Below are positions 37,421-46,314 of a DNA stretch of 62,335 bases, in pieces (positions within the stretch are counted from its first letter, which is position 1; each line of letters begins with the position of its first letter). A program made the position numbers and the translations under genes. The notes under the pieces are model-generated. The model was not told where the DNA came from, searched no databases, and was given only the letters and a program-made list of their open reading frames with translations. The DNA comes from an uncultured Clostridia bacterium (GTDB taxonomy: Bacteria > Bacillota > Clostridia > Oscillospirales > CAG-272), in contig CALXXF010000009.1 of NCBI GenBank assembly GCA_944392615.1, positions 1-62,335 on the forward strand. Reading direction: 5' to 3'.

Positions 37421-37684
37421 TTGTTTTTTCAAGTTTTAAGCAGATATTAAGACGCAGAACGCCCGTGTCCGTATTTCGGCTCGGTTTCTCGGAACGGTAT
37501 ACGTCAGCAAGTGTCGCAGAACAAAAAAAGAAGCAACTCATTTTAGAAGTGTACAGAATCCAGAATATGCAAAAGTCGTTTATGAAAGTACCGGCGGTAA
37601 GATCGGAGGGCATTCGGACACTTCCTTACAGGATCTGCGCCTGAACGGTCAGGATACAAAAAAGGAACATACTGCTTTTTCTGA

Positions 37685-37727
37685 AGAAAAAACGGACCCC
37701 GCTCGGAAAATACGCGGGGCCCGTATG
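37685..37727 (-). terminator. Terminator of the aldo/keto reductase operon
   Basis: On the minus strand ACGG-G-CCCCGC pairs with GCGGGG-T-CCGT, followed by TTTTTT, 28 bases past the stop of the gene at 37755. Confidence 0.85.
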
Positions 37728-37754
37728 TACTTCTGATACCGCTTTCCGGAACAC

Positions 37755-38903
37755 TCAGTGTCCGAACATTTCTTTTGCTTCTCTCATAGCTGAAATAACA
37801 TCAACTCCGAAGGGGCATCTGCTCTGACACGCGCCGCATCCTATACAGTCAGATGCGAACGACGACAAAGACGCATAATGCTCCCTGACCGTTTCCGGAA
37901 CGGCTTGCTGGGCTTTGGCGAGATTAAGAAATTTCATAACAGATGCAATGTCTATACCGCGAGGACACGGAGCGCAGTGACCGCAGTACATGCAGTGACC
38001 GCTCCAGCTCATGTTTTTTCTGAATCCGGCGAAAGCAGAGGTATAGTCCTTTTCCTCATCGGTTGAATTTTCGTAATCGAGCGCAGCCCGGAGCTCTTCC
38101 GGAGAATGGGCGCCAACGAGCACCGACGAAACTGCCGGGCGCGTGAGCGCATAATGTATACACTGCGGCACAGTCATCGCTTTTCCGGCAGGTGAATTGT
38201 CAGACAGCAGATCCCCGCCGCCGAAGACCTTCATCACGGTTATGCCGACACCGCTCTCAAGACACGCGTCGTAAAGAGCTCTGCGCGCGGGGTCGACGCC
38301 GTTGAGCGTGCCCGAATAGCTGTTTTCCTGAAACAGCTTTTCGACATCGTCGTCGGGAGCAAGCATGTCATAGCATGGATTAACAGAGAACATAAGCACC
38401 TCTATAAGCCCGCTTTTGACAGCCTCAAGGGCGACGAGCGGGTTGTGACTGCTCATGCCGATGTGTGAAATAATGCCCTTGCGCTTGCACTCAATGGCAT
38501 AGTCCATGATGCCGCCTTCGCATATCTGCGACCACGTCTTTTCGGAATCCACATAGTGTATCATGCCTACGTCAACGTGTCCGGTTCCGAGAGCACCTAT
38601 CATTTTTTCAAAAGACGAGCGAACAGAGGACATCTCACGAACAGCCTTGTACTGCCCGTCCTGCCATGTCGTACAAAAATGGGCCTGGAGCACAAAGGAC
38701 GAGCGATTTTCTGAGATGACTCTTCCGACCAGACTGTGGAGCTCCGGGTCGGGGCTGTACATATCCATGCAGTTGACACCAGATTCAAGCGCAAGAGAAA
38801 ACATTCTGTCCGCTTCACTTTTGCTTTTTTTGAGAAAACCTTCACAGCCGAGGCCTATCTCGCTTACAGAAAGCCCCGTGTTTCCGAGCGGTCTGTATAT
38901 CAT
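37755..38903 (-). CDS. Aldo/keto reductase with C-terminal ferredoxin-type domain
   Basis: Predicted NAD(P)-dependent oxidoreductase fused to an iron-sulfur domain. The 382 residues have the aldo/keto reductase barrel (YRPLGNTGLSVSEIGLGCEG, CMDMYSPDPELHSLVGRV with the proton-donor Tyr/Asp region, HIGMSSHNP, SVLVGAHSPEEL) and, after about residue 290, two cysteine groups GHCMYCGHCAPCPRGI and DCIGCGACQSRCPFGV typical of [4Fe-4S] binding. The usual catalytic Asp-Tyr-Lys-His set is partly altered, as in this ferredoxin-fused subfamily. The ATG at 38903 overlaps the stop of the upstream ECF S gene by four bases, so the two are translationally coupled. Substrate unknown. Confidence 0.88.
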   Translation of the reverse strand: MIYRPLGNTGLSVSEIGLGCEGFLKKSKSEADRMFSLALESGVNCMDMYSPDPELHSLVGRVISENRSSFVLQAHFCTTWQDGQYKAVREMSSVRSSFEKMIGALGTGHVDVGMIHYVDSEKTWSQICEGGIMDYAIECKRKGIISHIGMSSHNPLVALEAVKSGLIEVLMFSVNPCYDMLAPDDDVEKLFQENSYSGTLNGVDPARRALYDACLESGVGITVMKVFGGGDLLSDNSPAGKAMTVPQCIHYALTRPAVSSVLVGAHSPEELRAALDYENSTDEEKDYTSAFAGFRKNMSWSGHCMYCGHCAPCPRGIDIASVMKFLNLAKAQQAVPETVREHYASLSSFASDCIGCGACQSRCPFGVDVISAMREAKEMFGH

Positions 38904-39481
38904 TTTATGCCGTCGCGCGAAACTATAGAAGATATGCCCATGACAATAAGCGGGACAATAACAGCCTGAATAACAAGTCCTGTAAGACCGGTCTGTATCT
39001 GCGACCAGACAAGCGCCGCAGAGAGTGACGAAACATTTTCAAAGACCGCCGAGACAGCGAGGAAAAATGCCCTTCCGCCAACCGAGGCGAGAAGGACGGC
39101 CGGGAAAGCCATCCAGGAGTTCTTTGCTATCTTAGACGAAAAAAGTCCGCATATGAGAGCAAAGACCACAAGCTCCGCGGCCATAAACGGAAGCCTTTGT
39201 GCAGAAGGCATCGCCGTACCGGAAAATGAGGTTATAAAATAGCTCAGAAGAGGCGATATAATTGCTGCGCCGACTCCCCAGCGCACGCCGAGAAGACAGC
39301 CTCCCAGAAGTATGGGAAGGTACATGGGAAGAAAACGCATCCCCGCCTCGGCTCCTCCGACTGCGTGAACGAACTGCGGCAAAGTCACCGACAACGCTAT
39401 GACAGCAGCCGCAATAAGAGCCTTCACAGTGAGTTTGACACCGGGGCTGAGATTTTTTTGGGAAAGAACGGCTTCTAACAT
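38900..39481 (-). CDS. ECF transporter S component, substrate unknown
   Basis: Substrate-binding membrane subunit of an energy-coupling factor vitamin/metabolite importer. The 193 residues have about six membrane helices with the family-typical MYLPILLGGCLLGVRWGVG and a later MPFMAAELVVFALICGLF-like segment. There are no EcfA or EcfT genes in the window, so it presumably uses a shared module (group II). The ATG at 39481 follows AAGGAG. Translationally coupled to the reductase, which suggests that the imported compound or its derivative is the reductase substrate; this is inference only. Confidence 0.8.
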   Translation of the reverse strand: MLEAVLSQKNLSPGVKLTVKALIAAAVIALSVTLPQFVHAVGGAEAGMRFLPMYLPILLGGCLLGVRWGVGAAIISPLLSYFITSFSGTAMPSAQRLPFMAAELVVFALICGLFSSKIAKNSWMAFPAVLLASVGGRAFFLAVSAVFENVSSLSAALVWSQIQTGLTGLVIQAVIVPLIVMGISSIVSRDGIK

Positions 39482-39621
39482 TGGAACAATCTCCTTTATC
39501 TCCTTTGATGTAATTGCTCAGCAGAAATCCGCGCACCAGATGTGCGGCGGTACAGACACTGAAAAATGGCTGAAACCCGTGCGCGCCTTTTGCAGATACA
39601 ACAGATATGCAAGACATGTAT

Positions 39622-39650
39622 ATTATATACCCGGGCGCTCAAAAAGTCAA
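39622..39650 (-). promoter_or_regulatory. Sigma-A promoter of the ECF S-aldo/keto reductase operon
   Basis: TTGACT (39645-39650), 17-base spacer, TATAAT (39622-39627) on the minus strand. Predicted start near 39615. The leader of about 130 bases has GC-rich complementary blocks (GCGCGCAC near 39573 and GTGCGCGG near 39530), so it could be a riboswitch; I recognise no known class. Confidence 0.8.
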
Positions 39651-39923
39651 CACCGGAAAGCCTTAACCGCCTCATAAGAAAAGCGGAAACACTATAGTCT
39701 CTGCGGAAAATCTGATCGCGCTTGTCAGTGCAGTATGCAACGACATCGGTGTGTTGTCAATGTGTTGATACTGTCGGGATTGATGAATCGACCTGTTACA
39801 GGGTCATAATATCTTGCAGACAACACACTTTACTGCGGGAAAGTGATTTTATCCACGTGCGAGCCACTGCGGCAATTCTTTATACAGCCGGTGCACGGTT
39901 TGTTTGAATTTACAGCAAATATA

Positions 39924-39952
39924 TTGACATATTGCTCACCGTGTGATATAAT
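39924..39952 (+). promoter_or_regulatory. Perfect-consensus sigma-A promoter of the candidate RNA
   Basis: TTGACA (39924-39929), 17-base spacer, TATAAT (39947-39952). This is the best consensus match in the window. Predicted start near 39959. The nearest plus-strand gene begins 416 bases later. Confidence 0.85.
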
Positions 39953-39958
39953 AACTGC

Positions 39959-40148
39959 AACAGGTGACAACGTAGCAGTGCAAAGCAGAAACCGCAAACA
40001 CTCCCCGACGCATTTTATACGTAAGGCTGTTTCATGCCGAGGTCGGGAAAGCAGGCGACGCTTTGTATCGCCTTTTTTGACAGGATTCGACATAAATATA
40101 TCAGCGCACAGAGTGTCGGGGATTACCCGGTGTATCTGTGCGCTTTTT
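39959..40148 (+). ncRNA. Candidate small RNA or long leader with two terminator-like hairpins
   Basis: No coding frame of interest. The stretch follows a perfect promoter. A first hairpin GGCGA/TCGCC (40054-40072) is followed by six T; a second, perfect 10-bp stem AGCGCACAGA/TCTGTGCGCT (40103-40144) is followed by five T. Products of about 120 or 190 bases are predicted. An internal TCCCCGAC/GTCGGGA pairing is possible near 40001-40050. It could be a free small RNA, or a leader whose read-through transcript reaches the lipoprotein gene at 40375. I could not match it to 6S RNA, SRP RNA, tmRNA or a riboswitch class. Confidence 0.5.
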
Positions 40149-40374
40149 GTATTTGATATAACTGTAAAGTATGTATGCTCAAACAAAGTAAAATTGACAT
40201 ATCATATTACATGTCTGCCGGCGACGGCTCCTTTATTTCAGACGGCAGGAATGTTGAAATGAGAACGACACAGTCCGAATATAAATTCGGAGTTAGCAAT
40301 GTGTGATGCATGCAGAAGCACGGTAAACTCAAACAAGTTTAAACTGTATAATATGTCATAGGGAGGTTGATTTT

Positions 40375-41283
40375 GTGAAAAAATTATTTTTCATTATACT
40401 GACATTGATCATCATCACAGCCGTTACTGCGGCGTGTGATATCTCACCCGCAGATAAGGACGGTTCTACCACTGGAAGTGTGACAACTGTTACGGAGCCC
40501 GTCTCTTCCGATAGCAGCGAATCGGATGATACTACCGGGACCGAGCCTGCTCGCTCGCCTCTTTATCCGCTCTTCGCGCATGATGTGGTCGTTCACTCCT
40601 TCGCCTCGGTTGAAGACCTTGAAACATACCTCTACACCGGCTCGACCGATGATAGTGACTATGCGACGCCCCCGGATTTTGACGCCTTTTCTTCCATCAC
40701 CGGATATACGATGCACAAATATCTGCAAACAGGCTACCTTCCGCTGAACGAGGTTTTTGGAACAGACCCGGATTCAAGTGATAAATTTGATATCGTGACA
40801 TTCTCAATACCCAGCGGCAGCATAGTCTTCCAATATTACTATGACGACATCTGCATAGACACAATATACCTCAGGGATCAGAGCGAGGAGATAAGCGCTT
40901 CCGGATACTATGAAGCCTACTGCGACTATGCCTCGGTTGAATATCAGCCCCTGAGCTATGCACAATCGGGTTATACCGGTTCCGGATATGTAACAAGGAC
41001 GGTCGGAGAGAATGAAATAGTATACAGGGTTGAAAACGGGGTGCCGCGTCAGGCGGTTGTATGTCTTGACAAATGGATCGTGAAGATTTCCGTGGCATCC
41101 TCCGAAGACGACGCCACCGCCGAAGAGCAGTTCAACGCATTCATGTCGTCCGACGAAATGTCCGCGCTTACGGCATTGTTTTCCGACAACGCAAGCGCGC
41201 TTCAGTCACAGCTTGCGGAGCTTGAGGGAAATGCGGCAGTCGTGGCAGAGCGAGTCTCGGAAATTACCTACCAGACCGAATGA
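40375..41283 (+). CDS. Lipoprotein of unknown function
   Basis: Predicted surface lipoprotein of 302 residues, starting with GTG at 40375 after GGGAGG. Signal peptide residues 1-20 with lipobox VTAAC, a Thr/Ser/Asp-rich linker (about 25-60), then a domain rich in Tyr and Asp (YYDDICIDTIYL, SGYYEAYCDYASVEYQPLSY, CLDKWIVKISVASSEDD). I recognise no family. The first 200 bases upstream contain a TATAAT (40347-40352) without a good -35 box, and palindromes TCCGAAT/ATTCGGA and AAACTCAAACAAGTTT that may be regulatory. A 14-base segment spanning the stop is duplicated 21 bases downstream. Confidence 0.75.
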   Translation: MKKLFFIILTLIIITAVTAACDISPADKDGSTTGSVTTVTEPVSSDSSESDDTTGTEPARSPLYPLFAHDVVVHSFASVEDLETYLYTGSTDDSDYATPPDFDAFSSITGYTMHKYLQTGYLPLNEVFGTDPDSSDKFDIVTFSIPSGSIVFQYYYDDICIDTIYLRDQSEEISASGYYEAYCDYASVEYQPLSYAQSGYTGSGYVTRTVGENEIVYRVENGVPRQAVVCLDKWIVKISVASSEDDATAEEQFNAFMSSDEMSALTALFSDNASALQSQLAELEGNAAVVAERVSEITYQTE

Positions 41284-41350
41284 GCTTCATACCAGACCGA
41301 ATGGAACAGACGTAAAATTCATGTGCGCAAAGACCGTGATCTGATGCAAA

Positions 41351-41389
41351 CTGCACCCCCGCCCTTCTGCATGAAGGACGGGGGTGCAG
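41351..41389 (+). terminator. Terminator of the lipoprotein gene at 40375
   Basis: CTGCACCCCCG and CGGGGGTGCAG form an 11-bp stem continued inside by CCTTC/GAAGG, followed by TAATAATTTTT. Confidence 0.85.
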
Positions 41390-41603
41390 TAATAATTTTT
41401 GCCCTGTTTTATTCGTACATATGGAGCGGGACGTCCGGTACGAACGTAAATGACAACGATCCCGCGTTTTTACAGACAGCCCCCTTGCGCTTTTTTACCA
41501 TGCAAAGGCAAGACTGTCAACTTTCAGTTGCGAAATGTCAGCACATCATGTCTGAAGCAGAGCAACTGCGAGTTGCCTCCATCATCAGTCCGGTCACACG
41601 CCA

Positions 41604-42938
41604 TCACTCGCCTGTTATGGTTTTTACTATCGACTGGGCGTATACTCTTCCGAGAAAATCGTTCGGATGGTTTACGTTGTTGCCGGTCATATGGTAATAT
41701 TCCTTGCTTTCAAGAAGCTGTGAGTGCATCGTAGTCATGCGGACTATGGCTGCCTGCGGGCAGTTCACAGTTATGTTTTCGAGATATTTTTCCTCAAAAG
41801 TGTACTGATTCCCCCAGAAGCCGGCAACCTCATCATTTGGAAGCATGGTCGAGACAAGAGCCACCTCGGTATCAGGGAGCCTGGCGTTTATCGCGTCAAT
41901 GACACGCCTCATGTACATTGTCTGAGCGAGAGCCGTGCTTCCGCCGTCGTTCATGCCGAAAGCTATGACGACGAGATCGGGTTCATACGATATCACATTC
42001 TGCTGAACGGTACTGAATGCCCATGCGGAATTCTGCCCTGCGACAGCGGTGTTTATATATTCCACCTTGTCATTTCCGTAATATTCGGAAAGATATGAAG
42101 CGACCATCTTCGGCCATGGTTCCGCATAAGGCTCGACTCCTACAAAGCCGCTCGAATTATAGCCCTCTGTAATACTGTCTCCGAAAAACAGTATTTTCAC
42201 ATTTTCGCCGTTTTCAAGCTTTTCAATGGTCCTTGCAAATTTGTCGCTCTGCCCCTCAGGGATATATCCGTCCCAACTGTCGCTGTGGGTGTACGTTACA
42301 TACACCTGATATTTTATAAAGGTGTCTCCCTCTCCGAAACGGATATTCGGATGCTCCGGTATCCTCGACGGGAAAGAGCCGTTCGGTATTGCGTTCTGCG
42401 GATAATATTCCTCTGTCTTCATATACGGTATTGATGTGTTTTCAGTAAGACAGAGCTTTCCGTCCTTCAGGGTATAATCAACGCCCTCTTTGTATTCGGT
42501 TTTCAGATCCGGAGAACGCACTGAGATTATCTCATCGGGCGTATACATGAGCGAGGCCTCGTCGTCATTTCCGACAAACATGACAGACTCGTTGTATACG
42601 GTATTACCTTCCCATATGTATTTCATTGCAGTCATAAGGTCGTATTTATCTATAACTGCCTCCCATTCAGGCGTTTTTTCTTCACTTCCCACTTCCGAGG
42701 ACTCCGGCGGCAGCTCAGTATCCTCCGTATTTCCCCCGGCGGTATCAGCCGTATCTTCACCTGTATCATCAGGCGACGATGTATTATCAGGATCTCCGCT
42801 TTCATACTCCGAAGAGTTGCTGCTCACATTATCCCCGTCGGCGCATCCATAGGCCGTCAGAACAAAAAATGAAAGGAGGAGACAGAGAAGCAGGCACATG
42901 AAAAACCTGGCTTTGTTCTTGTTATTATACTTTATCAT
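41604..42938 (-). CDS. Secreted lipoprotein with SGNH/GDSL hydrolase domain
   Basis: Predicted cell-surface esterase, perhaps a carbohydrate acetylesterase. The 444 residues have a long signal peptide (residues 10-27, lipobox AYGC), a Ser/Asp/Thr/Glu-rich linker, a beta-rich middle domain (about 100-200) and a C-terminal SGNH domain with FFGDSITEGYN (nucleophile Ser), AVAGQNSAW, AFGMNDGGS and NVNHPND with the catalytic His. The Asp usually three residues before that His is Asn here, so the triad may be incomplete. The ATG at 42938 follows AAAGGAG; the frame continues to 43094 without support. The next gene upstream encodes another SGNH lipoprotein. Confidence 0.87.
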   Translation of the reverse strand: MIKYNNKNKARFFMCLLLCLLLSFFVLTAYGCADGDNVSSNSSEYESGDPDNTSSPDDTGEDTADTAGGNTEDTELPPESSEVGSEEKTPEWEAVIDKYDLMTAMKYIWEGNTVYNESVMFVGNDDEASLMYTPDEIISVRSPDLKTEYKEGVDYTLKDGKLCLTENTSIPYMKTEEYYPQNAIPNGSFPSRIPEHPNIRFGEGDTFIKYQVYVTYTHSDSWDGYIPEGQSDKFARTIEKLENGENVKILFFGDSITEGYNSSGFVGVEPYAEPWPKMVASYLSEYYGNDKVEYINTAVAGQNSAWAFSTVQQNVISYEPDLVVIAFGMNDGGSTALAQTMYMRRVIDAINARLPDTEVALVSTMLPNDEVAGFWGNQYTFEEKYLENITVNCPQAAIVRMTTMHSQLLESKEYYHMTGNNVNHPNDFLGRVYAQSIVKTITGE

Positions 42939-43281
42939 AAAAACACTCCTTTGTACAGAAGCCGCATGTTCGCTGAAGCAGAGCTTTTGTTTCGCACTCA
43001 CACCTGCAGTCTTTTTCACAGCGGCAGACGTCGTCCATGCTGTCCCGGCTTTTACCCGCTTATGCTTTTTCTGCCGAGGTTTTGTACGACGCACTGCAGA
43101 ACATCCTCACGCCCGCAGTGTGGCCTCATCTGAGCTCTCCCCCGCATCGGCATCCGCACGTGTCTGAAAAGACACTGTACGCGCCTGCCTGCCGGATTTG
43201 TCATACCGCTTGCAGATGCAGGCGCGGTCCACCTTGTGCCCTTTGGTTTTAAGTTCCCCGCAAGGCGCTTATATTGATGAC
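42939..43281. other. 343-base intergenic stretch between the two SGNH genes
   Basis: No gene is supported. Two hairpins are visible: GTGTC/GACAC near 43160-43175 and GCGCCTGC/GCAGGCGC at 43181-43225. Neither has a U-run. Confidence 0.5.
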
Positions 43282-44529
43282 TTATTTTTCCACGAGCTCG
43301 GAAAGAGCGCCGGCTATATATTCAGCAAACACGCTGTAGCCCGCCTCAACCATGTGAAGGCCGTCATTGGGCTGATAAATATTTTCTTTGGCTTCCTGTA
43401 TCGGGCTGTCATTGTGAGCGTCGATGACCTTTATGCCGAGAGACTCGGCAATTTCAAGCACGGTTTGCGCCGCTTCGTTTACATTTGCAACAAAAGAGGA
43501 AGAGGTTGACTTGTTTGCCGATGCGTAGGGCGGCGTTATGAGAATCAGCTCAGCGCCCTCCTTCATATCTGCCTTTATCTCATCTATGAGCTCAAGATAA
43601 GAATTGTACTGGACGCTACCTCCGCGCTTGAGACCGGCGTTTGTTCCGAGCATCACGAGTATTATGTCAGCCCTGGTGATGTCCACGTTACCCTGTCTGT
43701 AGAATGCAAGGTAGGACTGCGCCGTATAACCGCACTTGCCGTAATTTATGACCTCACAGCCGAAATGCTTCGAAAGGTAGTAGGGATAATTCCTGTATTT
43801 TACATCCGGTCCGGATATAAAAGCGCCGATGTCGCCTTCTGTAAGGCTGTCCCCTATACATGCGATGACAAGATCTTTGTCAGGATAAGCCGATGTTGCC
43901 TTATTATAATCTTCTTCAGTATCAAAGCCTATCAGAGACGGAGTCTGAAACGCAGCGTCGCTGGCTATTCCGGTAAAGGTTATGCATCTTGCCCACACGG
44001 CGCCCTCCGGCACTACGGTAAATCCGTTCACAGTTGAACAGTTGCTCGTGCTTGTTGTTCCGATTCCGCTTATATACTGCTTGTCCGCGTCAAAAAACGA
44101 AAGCGATATTAGATATTTATGTGACGCAAGTTCATACGAAAGGCCATAATATCCTGAAATATCTATGTATTCTGTCGAAAACCAGCGATCCCATCTTGAA
44201 AGCGTGCCCTCGGAATAGGACGGAGCATACTTGGATGAGCAGCAGTCAAGACTGTTGAAAGACAGGTCTATAGCTTCAGAAACAGGCTGCTTTTCCGTGT
44301 CTTCCGAACTAATATCAGATGTGTCGCCGCCGGTTGCTTCGCTGTCATTGCCTGTGCCGGCACTTGTGTCGCCGGCAGTATCTTCCGGACCGACAGCCGA
44401 GGAAGTACCCGTAACATCCGGAAAAGTAGTTGTCTTTTGTGTCTCTGTTGTTAAATCCTGTGAATTACACGATACCATGATTGCTCCTCCCAGCATAAGA
44501 AGCGCGAGCATTATGAGAATTCTCTTCAA
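43282..44529 (-). CDS. Secreted lipoprotein with SGNH/GDSL hydrolase domain
   Basis: Second predicted surface esterase, 415 residues. Signal peptide 1-20 with lipobox MVSC, a Thr/Asp/Ser/Gly-rich linker (22-85), a beta-sandwich-like middle domain (about 90-205), and a C-terminal SGNH domain: IACIGDSLTEGD, NYGKCGYTAQSY, VMLGTNAGL and DGLHMVEAGY, with the catalytic Asp-x-x-His intact. The start is TTG at 44529, ten bases after GGAGG. It differs clearly in sequence from the neighbour at 41604, so this is not a recent duplication. Confidence 0.87.
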   Translation of the reverse strand: MKRILIMLALLMLGGAIMVSCNSQDLTTETQKTTTFPDVTGTSSAVGPEDTAGDTSAGTGNDSEATGGDTSDISSEDTEKQPVSEAIDLSFNSLDCCSSKYAPSYSEGTLSRWDRWFSTEYIDISGYYGLSYELASHKYLISLSFFDADKQYISGIGTTSTSNCSTVNGFTVVPEGAVWARCITFTGIASDAAFQTPSLIGFDTEEDYNKATSAYPDKDLVIACIGDSLTEGDIGAFISGPDVKYRNYPYYLSKHFGCEVINYGKCGYTAQSYLAFYRQGNVDITRADIILVMLGTNAGLKRGGSVQYNSYLELIDEIKADMKEGAELILITPPYASANKSTSSSFVANVNEAAQTVLEIAESLGIKVIDAHNDSPIQEAKENIYQPNDGLHMVEAGYSVFAEYIAGALSELVEK

Positions 44530-44718
44530 TCTTAAGCACCTCCGCCTTAAATAAGTTTTTTAAAAACCTGCACAAAGATCAGGGAACCCCACCTGAATAT
44601 TATACAATACGCCATGCGCAAAATAAATACCCTGCCTTGCCGTTTTGTGTGTATCTTATTGCAATCGTATGCAAGACTTAAATATTCTTTCCGACATTCA
44701 GCGCAAATGCACTGTCGC

Positions 44719-46314
44719 TTATCTGCCTACACATCGGTAAGATTGAATACCCTGAAGCTCTCCCGCCGCGTGCGGTAAAGAAAAAATACCTACGCACCCG
44801 TCGCGTGAATCAATGATAAATCCGTTTTCTTCCCCCGTCGCAGGTCCCGATGTGACGACAGTCCTCGAAAAATTACCGTTTTTCACAAAAATTTTGTTCT
44901 GTTCCACCCCGACATTTCCGCACTTCTTACCGTCAAAACACACACGGACCGAAAAACTCCCGTCGCTGTCGCAGAAAGCAAAAATGCCCTCCGGGCGCAG
45001 TTCAACTCTGATTTTAACTCCGCCGTCCCCGGTTATTTTTATCAAAAGCGAATCGCCGTGTTCCTCGGTCACAAGAGAGCTGACGAGCACGTTTTTGCCG
45101 CAGTAATTAAAATATCCGCCTGCCCTTATTCCTCTTCCGCTGTACCTGTTGCCGTCTATCACGGACAAATTGTCATATTGCAACACGCTGCTTACGCAGA
45201 CATCTGTAAGGTATCTTTCACTGTAACCGGGATCAAAAAGCACAAGATCCCTTATGCGCAGACCGTATTCGTCGCAGTATAGGTTTACGCGGTAATATGC
45301 GCAGCTGTACCACACCGATTTCTTTCCGCCGCCGTCGCTGTCGTTGTCACACACTACGGAGGCAGGCGGCGTGAGCCTGAAATTTTCAGAGTACCAGCGC
45401 CCGCTTTCACCCAAAGTCTCTATACATACGCCTTTTTCACGCAGCGAAGAAAATCTTTCAAACTGAAGCCGAAGCCCTTTTTTCATGGCGTCCCAGCCGA
45501 AGGAGTTTTCCTGCCCCGCCTGCGCATAGGCATGAGAAAGGCATTTCCCGTTGTAAATGCTGCCGAAGAACCAATCCACCCATTTTTCGCTGCCTCCGGC
45601 TTCAGGATAAACGGGCTCAAGCGTTATAACGCCCTGCCATTTCGACGGACCCGAATCAATATCAAGCCCGGAATCGTACTGCCTGACCGGGTCTGAGCCG
45701 AGCATTCTGAAAACAGGTACTCCGACCGAATCCTCCTGCGTCTGCGCCGGCGCGAAAACGTTTTTTCTGGAAGGAAAATACGCGCCGTTATAGTACGCAC
45801 CCCAAAGGGTGTAGCCGTCTGTGCCCCACTGGTCTTTGCAGTTGCAGGAGGCATCCAGACCGTAGCGGTCGCACGCATACGCAAGGGTGTGAGCGTCTAT
45901 TATCCATGAGCCCATAACTCTGGGATAATACCCGAACCGTTCCTTGAATTCACCGAACAGGACGTCTATCAGAGCCTCACGCTCCGAAGGAGCGTACCCC
46001 ACCGAGAACCCGACATCGGCATGCCAGTCCCACGGGAAACGCCCCCTCCATTTTATTCCTGCTTTTACGCACATTGGCTCGACGATCTCAAGCCAGACCC
46101 CGATTTCGTTCCGGCGGTTTTTATCGCTTTTCATCAAAGCCATGAACTCAGGCTTTATGAGCGCATCGTACTGCAGAAGAAACGTGCCTCTGAAGCCGTA
46201 TCTGTCAAGAAGCTCTATCTGCTGTCTGACAGGCTCTTCAAGATCCACACTGCATCTCGGCTCGCATCCTCTTACAAAATTGATAATGTTAAGTATCTGT
46301 CTTTTCATATACAT
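44719..46314 (-). CDS. NodB/polysaccharide-deacetylase-like fold protein, function unknown
   Basis: A 531-residue protein without a signal peptide. The first 290 residues resemble the NodB deacetylase barrel: CSVDLEEPVRQQIELLDRYG and GTFLLQYDAL at the position of strand 1 and its metal site, EIGVWLEIVEPMC, FPWDWHADVGFSVGY with a His at the metal-motif position, YYPRVMGSWIIDAHTLAY and the striking CNCKDQWGTDGYTLWGAYY. The last 200 residues are beta-rich (KIRVELRPEGIFAFC) and may be a sandwich domain. The classical TFDD and HSxxH motifs are not intact, so metal-dependent deacetylation is not assured. The ATG at 46314 has no good ribosome binding site; one at 46308 is also in frame. Neighbouring esterases and beta-galactosidase suggest glycan processing. 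Confidence 0.7.
   Translation of the reverse strand: MYMKRQILNIINFVRGCEPRCSVDLEEPVRQQIELLDRYGFRGTFLLQYDALIKPEFMALMKSDKNRRNEIGVWLEIVEPMCVKAGIKWRGRFPWDWHADVGFSVGYAPSEREALIDVLFGEFKERFGYYPRVMGSWIIDAHTLAYACDRYGLDASCNCKDQWGTDGYTLWGAYYNGAYFPSRKNVFAPAQTQEDSVGVPVFRMLGSDPVRQYDSGLDIDSGPSKWQGVITLEPVYPEAGGSEKWVDWFFGSIYNGKCLSHAYAQAGQENSFGWDAMKKGLRLQFERFSSLREKGVCIETLGESGRWYSENFRLTPPASVVCDNDSDGGGKKSVWYSCAYYRVNLYCDEYGLRIRDLVLFDPGYSERYLTDVCVSSVLQYDNLSVIDGNRYSGRGIRAGGYFNYCGKNVLVSSLVTEEHGDSLLIKITGDGGVKIRVELRPEGIFAFCDSDGSFSVRVCFDGKKCGNVGVEQNKIFVKNGNFSRTVVTSGPATGEENGFIIDSRDGCVGIFSLPHAAGELQGIQSYRCVGR

Noticed and set aside
37209..37613. A 134-residue minus-strand frame upstream of rnfC
   Set aside because: It overlaps the well-supported rnf promoter and leader hairpin and shows no recognisable motif.
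40032..40062. Resemblance of GCTGTTTCATGCCGAGGTCGG to the conserved core of bacterial SRP RNA
   Set aside because: The diagnostic GGAAGGAAGCA loop region is missing and the flanking pairing does not fit; the similarity is probably chance.
40103..40148. GGGGATTACCCGG segment resembling part of a c-di-GMP-I riboswitch
   Set aside because: The other conserved blocks of that class are absent within the required distance, and the segment is the loop of a simple terminator hairpin.
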